From: SIG588 sp045597045
GTDB taxonomy: Bacteria; Bacillota; Clostridia; Oscillospirales; Acutalibacteraceae
Direction: 5' to 3'
Length of the DNA stretch: 8,371 bases
NCBI GenBank assembly: GCA_045597045.1
Contig: JAZODN010000042.1
Coordinates: 1 to 8,371 of the forward strand
Below the pieces are notes generated by a model that was not told the DNA's origin, ran no database searches, and saw only the letters and a list, made by a program, of their open reading frames with translations. The translations under genes were made by a program, and so were the position numbers. Below, piece by piece: positions 1 through 5,716 of this stretch (the first letter of the stretch is position 1; every line of letters begins with the position of its first letter).

Positions 1-140
1 CGCTCTTGCTTAAAGATCACGGGGCCCTTGGAATCCAACTTCACGAGCAGCGCCAAAATCAGCATGGGAACCCCCAAAACTGCCAAGATCAACAGCGACA
101 ACGCCACGTCTGCCGCCCGTTTTCCAAAACGCACATACAT
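1..140 (-). CDS. Bacterial sugar transferase (undecaprenyl-phosphate glycosyl-1-phosphate transferase family), N-terminal part only
   Basis: The first 46 complete codons are visible; the rest lies beyond the left edge. The product opens MYVRFGKRAADVALS, continues with a hydrophobic stretch (about residues 12-34), then KLDSKGPVIFKQER. This is the start of the PF02397 family (WcaJ/PglC/EpsL type): a KRxxD motif, one membrane or re-entrant helix, then the DSxGPVxFxQxR motif. Family members transfer a sugar-1-phosphate from a UDP-sugar to undecaprenyl phosphate at the inner face of the membrane, the first step of exopolysaccharide, capsule or glycoprotein glycan assembly. The sugar used cannot be told from this fragment. 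Start choice: an in-frame ATG at 149 sits only 2 bases from the GGGAG at 156-152, too close, while the ATG at 140 is 11 bases away and gives the usual MYxxFxKR start of homologues. It has its own promoter, so it may open a glycan gene cluster to the left. Confidence 0.88.
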   Translation of the reverse strand, partial: MYVRFGKRAADVALSLLILAVLGVPMLILALLVKLDSKGPVIFKQE

Positions 141-151
141 ATTTGTCATTA

Positions 152-156
152 CTCCC
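152..156 (-). promoter_or_regulatory. Ribosome binding site deciding the sugar transferase start
   Basis: On the minus strand GGGAG lies 2 bases before an ATG at 149 and 11 bases before an in-frame ATG at 140. Only the second spacing is compatible with normal initiation, though 11 is at the long end. Confidence 0.5.
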
Positions 157-181
157 GTTCTATGTATTTTTCAACTTTTCC

Positions 182-210
182 AGTATACCAAACGTGTCGC
201 AAAAAGTCAA
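182..210 (-). promoter_or_regulatory. Sigma-A type promoter for the sugar transferase gene
   Basis: On the minus strand a -35 box TTGACT (210-205) and a -10 box TATACT (187-182) are separated by exactly 17 bases. Each box matches the consensus at five of six positions. Transcription would start near 175, giving a leader of about 35 bases. The promoter lies in the 83-base gap between the mtaB stop and the sugar transferase start, so the transferase need not depend on mtaB transcription. Confidence 0.8.
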
Positions 211-223
211 ACACTATATACAT

Positions 224-1525
224 TTATTCCTCAAGTGTTACACCGATGCAATACTCGTTGCAACGCGCGGTGACACGCACCGCGACGACGTCGCCCGATG
301 CAGCGTCGGACAGCACGCGTACCGGCACGTAGGAGGGGGTGTGCCCTTCCCAAAAGCCTTCGGAATCGCAGGTTTCCAGCAACACGCTCACTTGTTGTCC
401 GACGAGTGCTTCTTCATACTGTGTGCGCGTGGCCTCGCATACCGCGTGCAAGCGGCGCGCACGGGCGTTTTTCTCGGCGGTGGTCACCTGCGCGGCCATG
501 GCGGCGGCAGGAGTTCCTTCGCGTCGGGAATAGGCAAAGATATGTGCGCGCGCAAAGCCGATCTCTTCAGCAAAGCGCAGGGTGGCGGCAAATTCATCTT
601 CCGTTTCTGCCGGAAAGCCCACCATGATATCGGTGGTGATGGCGGCGTTCGGAAAGCGGTGCCGCAGATCGGCGCACAGTGCGGCATATTCCGCAGTGGT
701 GTAGTGCCGCCGCATACGGCGCAGGGTCGCATCGCATCCGCTTTGCAGCGACAAATGAAATTGCGGGCAAAGCTTCGGTTGGGCAGCCAAACGATCCAGC
801 AGAGCCGGTGTCAGGTGATCCGGTTCCAACGAGCCGAGCCGCACGCGGCAAATGCCGTCGGGCGCGGCGGCAATATCCACCGCATCGGCCAGCGAGGCGC
901 CCGTATCCTGCCCGAAGGCGGTCAGGTTAATACCGGTCAGCACCACTTCGCGGTAACCGGCCGCCGCCAACGCTTCGACCTCTTCTTTCAGATCCTCCAA
1001 GGCACGCGAACGCACGCGGCCGCGTGCGTAGGGAATGGCGCAGTAACTGCAAAAACGGTTGCAGCCGTCTTCAATCTTCACAAAAGCGCGCGTGCGCCCC
1101 TGAAAGGTGCAAATGGAAAGCGGTTCGTATGCTGCGGTGTGGGGCGGAATATCCACCATGCGCTCACGCGAAGCAAAAAAAAGACGCAGCTTTTGGGGAA
1201 GGGTGCGGCGTTCGGCGTTGCCGAGCACAATATCTGCATCGCTCAGTGCAGCGGCGCGGTCGGGGAAGGCTTGTGGCATACAGCCGCACAGTACGATCAC
1301 CGCCTGCGGATTATCACGTCGCGTGCGGCGCAGCAACTGTCGCAATTTGCGGTCACTTTCTCCCGTGACGGTGCAGGAGTTGATCACCATCACACCGTCA
1401 CCGGCAGCGTTGAAGCCGGCGGTGAATTCCGCGGTGTGAAACCCCTCGTCTTCCAACAGACGGCGCATGGCTTGCGTTTCGTATTGATTGACCTTGCATC
1501 CCAAGGTGTGAAAAAAGACTGTCAT
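224..1525 (-). CDS. mtaB: tRNA (N6-L-threonylcarbamoyladenosine(37)-C2)-methylthiotransferase MtaB
   Basis: A 433-residue radical SAM methylthiotransferase that would convert t6A37 to ms2t6A37 in ANN-decoding tRNAs in the cytoplasm. The N-terminal UPF0004 domain (about 1-125) holds the auxiliary Fe4S4 ligands: C10 in LGCKVNQYET, C51 in INSCTV, and C82 in CGCMPQ; C80 is an additional cysteine. The radical SAM cluster motif CNRFCSYC gives C155, C159 and C162. The SAM barrel continues with LTGIN (196-200), LGSLEP (230-235) and LSLQSG (258-263). A TRAM-like RNA-binding domain fills about 372-433. The GCKVNQYE start and full length separate MtaB from MiaB and RimO. The start is supported by GAGG four to five bases upstream. 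A candidate promoter lies at 1559-1587. No convincing terminator follows the stop. Confidence 0.94.
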   Translation of the reverse strand: MTVFFHTLGCKVNQYETQAMRRLLEDEGFHTAEFTAGFNAAGDGVMVINSCTVTGESDRKLRQLLRRTRRDNPQAVIVLCGCMPQAFPDRAAALSDADIVLGNAERRTLPQKLRLFFASRERMVDIPPHTAAYEPLSICTFQGRTRAFVKIEDGCNRFCSYCAIPYARGRVRSRALEDLKEEVEALAAAGYREVVLTGINLTAFGQDTGASLADAVDIAAAPDGICRVRLGSLEPDHLTPALLDRLAAQPKLCPQFHLSLQSGCDATLRRMRRHYTTAEYAALCADLRHRFPNAAITTDIMVGFPAETEDEFAATLRFAEEIGFARAHIFAYSRREGTPAAAMAAQVTTAEKNARARRLHAVCEATRTQYEEALVGQQVSVLLETCDSEGFWEGHTPSYVPVRVLSDAASGDVVAVRVTARCNEYCIGVTLEE

Positions 1526-1553
1526 ACGGACCTCTCACAATATACAACTGATG

Positions 1554-1582
1554 CTAACAGTATATCATACAATCATTATAAG
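1554..1582 (+). promoter_or_regulatory. Candidate promoter for the D,D-carboxypeptidase gene
   Basis: CTAACA (1554-1559) and TATAAG (1577-1582) are separated by 17 bases; the boxes match the consensus at four and five of six positions. Transcription would start near 1589, leaving a leader of about 60 bases before the ATG at 1649. A TATAAA at 1601-1606 is another possible -10 but has no good -35 partner. Confidence 0.5.
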
Positions 1583-1587
1583 AGCAA
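1559..1587 (-). promoter_or_regulatory. Candidate mtaB promoter
   Basis: On the minus strand TTGCTC (1587-1582) and TATACT (1564-1559) are 17 bases apart. The -10 box is good (five of six), the -35 box weak (three of six). Transcription would start near 1552, about 27 bases before the mtaB ATG. It overlaps a candidate promoter for the carboxypeptidase on the other strand. Confidence 0.6.
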
Positions 1588-1648
1588 GGGGGAATTTACG
1601 TATAAACGCCGGCGCAACAGCATAGTCTGTGGCGAAGGAGGCTATGCT

Positions 1649-2806
1649 ATGAATAGGGTGATATGTTGGGTGGCGCTTCTGTGTGCAGCGGTTTGGCTGT
1701 GCTTGCCTGCTGTTGGCGCAGTGGCCGAAACTGCCGCACCGCCGGTGCCGCAGGTGGGAGGAGAGTCGGCTATTTTGATCCATCTTGCAGACGGAGAGGT
1801 GCTGTTTGAGAAAAATGCCGATGCACGGCTGCCGATTGCGTCGGTGACGAAAATCATGACGCTGCTGCTCACCATGGAGGCAATCGAGCACGAGTTGCTC
1901 CGTGTGGATGACGTGCTTACCTGCTCGGCCGAGGCGGCATCGCTCGGCGGTTCGCAGATCTGGCTGGAAGCAGGCGAGACCATGTCGGTGGAGGATCTGC
2001 TGAAAGCGGTGGCGGTGGTATCCGCCAATGACGCGTGCGCCGTGCTGGCCGAGGCGATTGCCGGCTCGATTGAAGGGTTTGTGCAGCAGATGAATGCGCG
2101 AGCCGTTGCACTGGGCATGGAAAACACACATTTTCTGGATTGTTGCGGTTTGAATGACGAGGCCTTCAGTTCGGCACGGGATGTGGCGATCATGTCGTGT
2201 GAACTGATGCGTCACAAGGCTATCACAAACTACACCACCATTTGGATGGACACCTTGCGCGGTGGGGAATCCGAGCTGACCAACACCAACAAGCTGATTC
2301 GTTTTTACGAGGGGGCGACCGGACTTAAAACGGGTACTACCTCCACTGCCGGACATTGCTTGTCTGCCACGGCGGAGCGTGACGGCTTGGGGCTGTGTGC
2401 CGTTATGCTCGGCTGCGAGACCACCGACGAACGGTTTGGCGGTGCACGCAAACTGTTGGATTTCGGTTTTGCAAACTATGCGCAATACACGCCGCCGTTG
2501 GCAGAGACCGTGCTTTCGGAGGTGGCGGTGCTGCACGGCGTGCAAGCGGCGGTTACACCGGTTGCGGATACGGCAGTGCCGCTGTTGGTTCGTCGGGGCG
2601 AGGAGACGAGTATAACGACCGAGGTGTCGCTTGCCAAAGACGTGGAAGCGCCCGTGCTGCAAGGGCAGGTGCTTGGCAGCATTGCACTTAAGCGCGGCGA
2701 GGAGATATTGGCTTCCTATTCCCTGCGTGCTTCCCGTGCGGTGGAACGGGTGAACTTTTGGTGTGCGCTGCGATGGTTGTGGTGCGCTATGAGTGGTGTT
2801 TCGTAA
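1649..2806 (+). CDS. D-alanyl-D-alanine carboxypeptidase (penicillin-binding protein, DacA/DacF type, MEROPS S11)
   Basis: A 385-residue low-molecular-weight PBP that would remove the terminal D-Ala from peptidoglycan pentapeptides outside the membrane. The signal peptide covers about residues 1-26, with likely cleavage after AVA before ETAAPP. The serine peptidase domain shows all three active-site motifs: SVTK (S65 nucleophile, K68), SAN (125-127) and KTG (227-229). A PBP5-type C-terminal domain spans about 280-365. The tail from about 368 to 385 (NFWCALRWLWCAM) is rich in aromatic residues and fits an amphipathic membrane anchor. The start is fixed by AAGGAGG seven bases before the ATG, and the signal peptide begins right there; upstream in-frame codons are antisense to mtaB. 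The mature part holds about ten cysteines, unusual for a secreted protein but tolerable in an anaerobe. It is divergent from mtaB. dacA, dacB and dacF orthology cannot be separated from sequence alone. Confidence 0.93.
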   Translation: MNRVICWVALLCAAVWLCLPAVGAVAETAAPPVPQVGGESAILIHLADGEVLFEKNADARLPIASVTKIMTLLLTMEAIEHELLRVDDVLTCSAEAASLGGSQIWLEAGETMSVEDLLKAVAVVSANDACAVLAEAIAGSIEGFVQQMNARAVALGMENTHFLDCCGLNDEAFSSARDVAIMSCELMRHKAITNYTTIWMDTLRGGESELTNTNKLIRFYEGATGLKTGTTSTAGHCLSATAERDGLGLCAVMLGCETTDERFGGARKLLDFGFANYAQYTPPLAETVLSEVAVLHGVQAAVTPVADTAVPLLVRRGEETSITTEVSLAKDVEAPVLQGQVLGSIALKRGEEILASYSLRASRAVERVNFWCALRWLWCAMSGVS

Positions 2807-2824
2807 AAAATATCGTAAAAAATA
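2801..2824 (+). repeat. Perfect 12-base tandem repeat at the carboxypeptidase stop codon
   Basis: TCGTAAAAAATA occurs twice back to back (2801-2812 and 2813-2824), followed by a partial third unit, TGCAAAAAAT. The first copy supplies the last serine codon and the TAA stop. It makes an A-rich tract ahead of the pgi promoter. A role is not evident; it may be slippage or an AT-rich UP-like element. Confidence 0.75.
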
Positions 2825-2846
2825 TGCAAAAAATTTCAGTTTACGG

Positions 2847-2878
2847 TTGCAAAACTCAGCAAAATAGTGTATTATAAT
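2847..2878 (+). promoter_or_regulatory. Promoter of pgi
   Basis: TTGCAA (2847-2852) is followed after 17 bases by TATTAT (2870-2875), preceded by TG at 2868-2869; the overlapping TATAAT at 2873-2878 is a perfect -10 but 20 bases from the -35 box. Either reading puts the transcript start near 2881-2886 and a leader of about 48 bases before the pgi ATG. No terminator is visible between the carboxypeptidase stop and this site, so read-through into pgi is possible. Confidence 0.65.
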
Positions 2879-2884
2879 AAAAAA

Positions 2885-2912
2885 GCACCCTGCAATGCAG
2901 GTATCAACGTGC
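2885..2912 (+). other. Small hairpin in the pgi leader
   Basis: CCTGC (2889-2893) pairs with GCAGG (2897-2901) around a three-base loop, and GCAC (2885-2888) can close with GTGC (2909-2912). It lies at the extreme 5' end of the predicted mRNA, ahead of the ribosome binding site at 2915-2921. A 5' stabilising stem is the simplest reading; no known regulator is recognised. Confidence 0.35.
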
Positions 2913-2930
2913 AGAAAGAGGCAAAAAGCA

Positions 2931-4271
2931 ATGAGCGTGACATTACACACAAGTTATGCAAGCGGATTTCTTCGTTCCCATGAACTGGCGGCATTGCAGC
3001 CGCAGGTCACTGCCGCACACGAGCTGCTGCACAGCGGCACGGGGCTTGGCAATGATTTTTTGGGATGGGTAGATCTTCCCGTTAATTATGACAAAGAGGA
3101 ATTCGCACGTATCGAAGCGGCAGCCGCCCGTATCCGTCAGGATACCGACGTGTTTGTGGTCATCGGCATCGGCGGTTCGTATCTCGGTGCCCGTGCGGTG
3201 ATCGAATTTTTGAAATCACCCAACTACAACCTGCTGGTTAAAAACGCACCGCAGGTGGTGTTTGCCGGCAACAGTATCAGCGCCGACGCGATGAATGAAG
3301 TGCTTGCCCTGTGCGAAGGGCGTCGCGTGTCGGTGAACGTGATCTCCAAATCCGGCACGACCACCGAACCCGCCATCGCGTTTCGCGTGTTCCGCGACTA
3401 TTTGGAAAAAACCGTGGGCAAAGAGGAGGCGCGCCGCCGCATTTACGTGACGACCGACCGCGCACGCGGTACGCTGAAGGAGTTGGCCGATCGCGAAGGC
3501 TATGAAACGTATGTGGTGCCCGATGACGTGGGTGGCCGTTTTTCGGTGCTTACGGCGGTCGGTTTGCTGCCGGTTGCGGTGGCAGGATGCGATATCGCTG
3601 CGTTGATGGCCGGTGCCGCTGCGGCACGGGAAGAATACGCCGATCCCGATATCAGCAACAACGCATGCTATCGCTATGCGGCGGCACGGCACGCAATGCT
3701 GCGCCGCGGTCGCGCGGTGGAACTGATGGTCAGTTACGAGCCGCGTTACGCGCTGATGTCCGAATGGTGGAAACAACTGTACGGCGAAAGCGAAGGGAAA
3801 GACGGCAAGGGCTTGTTCCCGGCCTCGGTCATTTTCTCGACCGATCTGCACTCGCTCGGCCAGTTCGTGCAGGATGGATCCAACATCCTGTTCGAAACGG
3901 TGATGCAGTTCGATAAAGCGCCGTCCGATCTCACTATCCGTGAAGAGGCAGAAAACGGCGACGGGTTGAACTTCCTTGCCGGCAAAACCATGGCAGAGAT
4001 CAACCGCAAGGCATTTGAAGGCACCGTGTTGGCACATGCCGATGGCGATACGCCGAGTTTGGTGCTGCAACTGCCGCAGATGGATGAGTACAATCTGGGC
4101 CAGCTCATCTATTTCTTCGAAAAGGCATGTGCCGTTTCGGGTTACATGCTGGGTGTCAATCCGTTTGATCAACCCGGTGTGGAGGCGTACAAACGCAACA
4201 TGTTCGCACTGCTGGGCAAACCCGGTTACGAAAGTGAACGCGCATTGTTGGAAAAACGGCTGGGGCGGTAA
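2931..4271 (+). CDS. pgi: Glucose-6-phosphate isomerase
   Basis: A 446-residue cytoplasmic enzyme that interconverts glucose 6-phosphate and fructose 6-phosphate in glycolysis and gluconeogenesis. Length matches the short bacterial form (about 450 residues, as in Bacillus). Visible motifs: GIGGSYLGARA (79-89) and SKSGTTTEP (139-147) for phosphosugar binding in the SIS domains; GGRFSVLTAVG (201-211); GESEGKDGKG (285-294) with the probable catalytic base E286; H307 in TDLHSLGQ; and NPFDQPGVEAYK (410-421) with K421. The spacing E286-H307-K421 equals that of the catalytic residues in the Geobacillus enzyme (290-311-425). The start is the ATG nine bases after AAAGAGG; an in-frame ATG at 2895 lies inside the leader hairpin and is not used. 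It shares a 41-base gap, and probably a transcript, with the P-loop gene downstream. Confidence 0.97.
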   Translation: MSVTLHTSYASGFLRSHELAALQPQVTAAHELLHSGTGLGNDFLGWVDLPVNYDKEEFARIEAAAARIRQDTDVFVVIGIGGSYLGARAVIEFLKSPNYNLLVKNAPQVVFAGNSISADAMNEVLALCEGRRVSVNVISKSGTTTEPAIAFRVFRDYLEKTVGKEEARRRIYVTTDRARGTLKELADREGYETYVVPDDVGGRFSVLTAVGLLPVAVAGCDIAALMAGAAAAREEYADPDISNNACYRYAAARHAMLRRGRAVELMVSYEPRYALMSEWWKQLYGESEGKDGKGLFPASVIFSTDLHSLGQFVQDGSNILFETVMQFDKAPSDLTIREEAENGDGLNFLAGKTMAEINRKAFEGTVLAHADGDTPSLVLQLPQMDEYNLGQLIYFFEKACAVSGYMLGVNPFDQPGVEAYKRNMFALLGKPGYESERALLEKRLGR

Positions 4272-4287
4272 TACCGCAGCGGCGTTT
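4254..4287 (+). other. Bulged hairpin spanning the pgi stop codon
   Basis: AAACG (4254-4258) pairs with CGTTT (4283-4287), GCT (4259-4261) with AGC (4278-4280), and GCGGT (4265-4269) with ACCGC (4273-4277) around a three-base loop, with small bulges on both arms. The TAA stop is in the inner stem and loop. No U-tract follows, so this is not an intrinsic terminator. It could act in mRNA processing or stability between pgi and the next gene. Confidence 0.4.
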
Positions 4288-4312
4288 CAAAAATAAAAGG
4301 AGGAAGAATACT

Positions 4313-4717
4313 ATGATTACTCTCATCATCGGCAAGAAGGGCTCCGGTAAGACAAAACGGTTGCTGGAAATGTGTGCGGCGGCCACGAAGAGTTCGGACG
4401 GCAATGTGGTGTTTTTGGAAAAGGACAATACACTGACTTATAATTTGGAGCATAAGACCCGTCTGGTCGCTCTGGACGAATACGGTGTGAATAACTACGA
4501 TTCGCTGTATGGCTTTGTGGCCGGTATGTGTGCCGGCAACTACGATATCACCGACATCTTCGTGGATTCCACGCTGAAGGTGGTAGGTAACGATCTTGCA
4601 GGTTTGGAAGCTTTTGTGGAAAAGCTTTCCCGTCTGAACGTGAAGATGGTGCTGTCCATTTCGGCCGACAAAGTGGATATTCCTGCCAAGATTGCCGAAT
4701 ACGCAACTGAGATCTGA
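4313..4717 (+). CDS. Small P-loop ATP-binding protein of unknown function
   Basis: A 134-residue cytoplasmic protein with a Walker A motif GKKGSGKT at residues 7-14 (K13, T14) and a Walker B-like strand TDIFVDS ending in D85. Between them is FLEKDNTLTYN (34-44). The length is far below that of a full AAA or RecA-type ATPase, so it is a single minimal P-loop domain. I recognise it as a clostridial family often carried in databases as 'ATP-binding protein' or, misleadingly, as a PilT-like twitching motility protein; nothing here supports a pilus role. The start is set by AAAGGAGG nine bases before the ATG. It follows pgi after 41 bases with no terminator between, and a strong terminator follows, so it is probably co-transcribed with pgi. 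Its substrate and partner are unknown. Confidence 0.8.
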   Translation: MITLIIGKKGSGKTKRLLEMCAAATKSSDGNVVFLEKDNTLTYNLEHKTRLVALDEYGVNNYDSLYGFVAGMCAGNYDITDIFVDSTLKVVGNDLAGLEAFVEKLSRLNVKMVLSISADKVDIPAKIAEYATEI

Positions 4718-4730
4718 TCGCAGTCAACAT

Positions 4731-4752
4731 ACCGAGGGTAACAGCTTTCGGT
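4731..4752 (+). other. Weak hairpin ahead of the terminator
   Basis: ACCGA (4731-4735) can pair with TCGGT (4748-4752) across a 12-base loop, a few bases before the intrinsic terminator. It might belong to a leader that tunes termination, but I find no upstream segment able to pair with a terminator arm as a classic antiterminator. Confidence 0.25.
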
Positions 4753-4758
4753 TCACAA

Positions 4759-4792
4759 ACGGGGGTGGGCGCACGGTCTGCCCCTGTTTTTT
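4759..4792 (+). terminator. Intrinsic terminator after the pgi-P-loop unit
   Basis: A 12-bp stem (4759-4770 with 4776-4787, several G-U pairs, core GGGG/CCCC) has a five-base loop GCACG and runs into six Ts (4787-4792). It begins 41 bases after the P-loop gene stop and ends about 21 bases before the next ATG. Confidence 0.85.
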
Positions 4793-4813
4793 GAAAAAGA
4801 GAGGGACAAGTAT

Positions 4814-5620
4814 ATGGCGATCTGGTATGAAGGTAACCGGAATTTGGCAAAGAATGCGCGTGAAAAAGACGGTGTGACCTATTTTGTGCGCGGTCTGCGC
4901 GAAGTGGATGGCGGCCGCTATGAGCGATATGCCGTGAAAACGCATTTTGTGGAACGCGGTGAAGATTACGTGGAAGTCGTGCGACGCTACGTAGCTCCGC
5001 TGTATCAGGCAGGGGACATTGTGTCGATGAGCGAAAAGGTCATCTCCATGTGCCAAAACAACACGGTGGAAATGAAGGATGTGAAGCCCGGTTTTTGGGC
5101 GCGATTCCTTTCGAAATTTGCTACACACAACAACAACGGCATTGCAATGGATGAACCGTACAAATTGCAGCTGGCCATCAACCTGAAGGGGTTGCCGCTG
5201 ATCTTGTGGGGTTGTTTTTGCGGTGCGGTGGCGCGTGTGTTCGGCCGCCGCGGCGTGTTTTATGAAATCGTGGGGCAGGATGTAGCCGGTATTGACGGGT
5301 TTTACAGTCATTCCGCATTCGAAACCTATCACACGCTGGCGGTGCTGAATCCGCGTGAGCCGGAAAAGGTGTGCCGCGATATTTATGAAGCGCTCGGTAT
5401 CTCGTGTATGTTGGTGGATGCCAACGATATCGCGGTGGAGATCCTTGGTACTTCGCCCGATTTGGCCGACCGTTCGCACGCCTTTTTGGTAGAACTGATT
5501 CACGATAATCCGGCAGGGCAGGACGATGAACTTACGCCGTTTGTGCTTGTGCGTGATATTGGCGATGCGCCGGCAGAGGAATACGAGCCGCTGGTGGCGA
5601 TCGAACAGCCGAAGGAATAG
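4814..5620 (+). CDS. Coenzyme F420-0:L-glutamate ligase-like protein
   Basis: A 268-residue protein resembling the CofE/FbiB-type F420-0:gamma-glutamyl ligase family (F420_ligase). Recognisable segments: YAVKTHFVERGED (39-51), then YQAGDIVSMSEKVISMCQ (64-81), equivalent to the family's GDIVxxSEKIVAxxQ; LQLAINLKGLPLILW (118-132); and a C-terminal part with RRGVFYEIVGQDVAGIDGF (145-163) and VDANDIAVEILG (201-212). The true CofE reaction adds glutamates to F420-0 in a GTP- and metal-dependent way. Clostridia generally do not make F420, so the real substrate here is likely different and unknown; homologues of this kind are common in Firmicutes. The start is the ATG eight bases after GAGGG. No promoter is seen between the preceding terminator and the gene, so expression may rely on read-through. 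Confidence 0.72.
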   Translation: MAIWYEGNRNLAKNAREKDGVTYFVRGLREVDGGRYERYAVKTHFVERGEDYVEVVRRYVAPLYQAGDIVSMSEKVISMCQNNTVEMKDVKPGFWARFLSKFATHNNNGIAMDEPYKLQLAINLKGLPLILWGCFCGAVARVFGRRGVFYEIVGQDVAGIDGFYSHSAFETYHTLAVLNPREPEKVCRDIYEALGISCMLVDANDIAVEILGTSPDLADRSHAFLVELIHDNPAGQDDELTPFVLVRDIGDAPAEEYEPLVAIEQPKE

Positions 5621-5642
5621 AAGAATTGCGTAATTTCTTTTT
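5621..5642 (+). terminator. Possible weak AT-rich terminator
   Basis: Right after the stop, AAGAATT (5621-5627) can pair with AATTTCTT (5632-5639) with one bulged base and a four-base loop, ending in Ts (5638-5642). The stem is AT-rich and weak, so the call is tentative; the next gene has its own strong promoter. Confidence 0.35.
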
Positions 5643-5660
5643 AAAAACCGAAAAAAATGG

Positions 5661-5689
5661 TTGACAAATGGGCGCGTGGTGGATATAAT
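5661..5689 (+). promoter_or_regulatory. Perfect-consensus sigma-A promoter of the DUF177-rpmF operon
   Basis: TTGACA (5661-5666) and TATAAT (5684-5689) both match the consensus at every position and are 17 bases apart. Transcription should start near 5696-5697, giving a leader of about 20 bases. A perfect 7-base inverted repeat, ACAAATG (5664-5670) and CATTTGT (5692-5698), brackets the promoter and may be an operator. Confidence 0.92.
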
Positions 5690-5716
5690 ATCATTTGTGA
5701 CACTATGAGGTGGATT

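Noticed and set aside
210..239. AACACT/AGTGTT inverted repeat at the mtaB stop as a possible terminator
   Set aside because: Only six pairs with an 18-base AT-rich loop, and the following T-run is part of the sugar transferase promoter.
143..1648. Very long open frame on the plus strand running opposite mtaB and in frame into the carboxypeptidase
   Set aside because: It is antisense to a clear full-length mtaB, its translation shows no domain, and the carboxypeptidase signal peptide and ribosome site begin at 1649. It is an artefact of codon bias.
1565..2950. Minus-strand open frame of 461 codons opposite the carboxypeptidase
   Set aside because: The predicted protein is rich in His, Arg, Cys and Gln with no recognisable domain, and the plus strand carries a complete enzyme with all active-site motifs.
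3216..4172. Minus-strand open frame of 318 codons opposite pgi
   Set aside because: Antisense shadow of pgi; low-complexity His/Arg-rich translation and no ribosome site of note.
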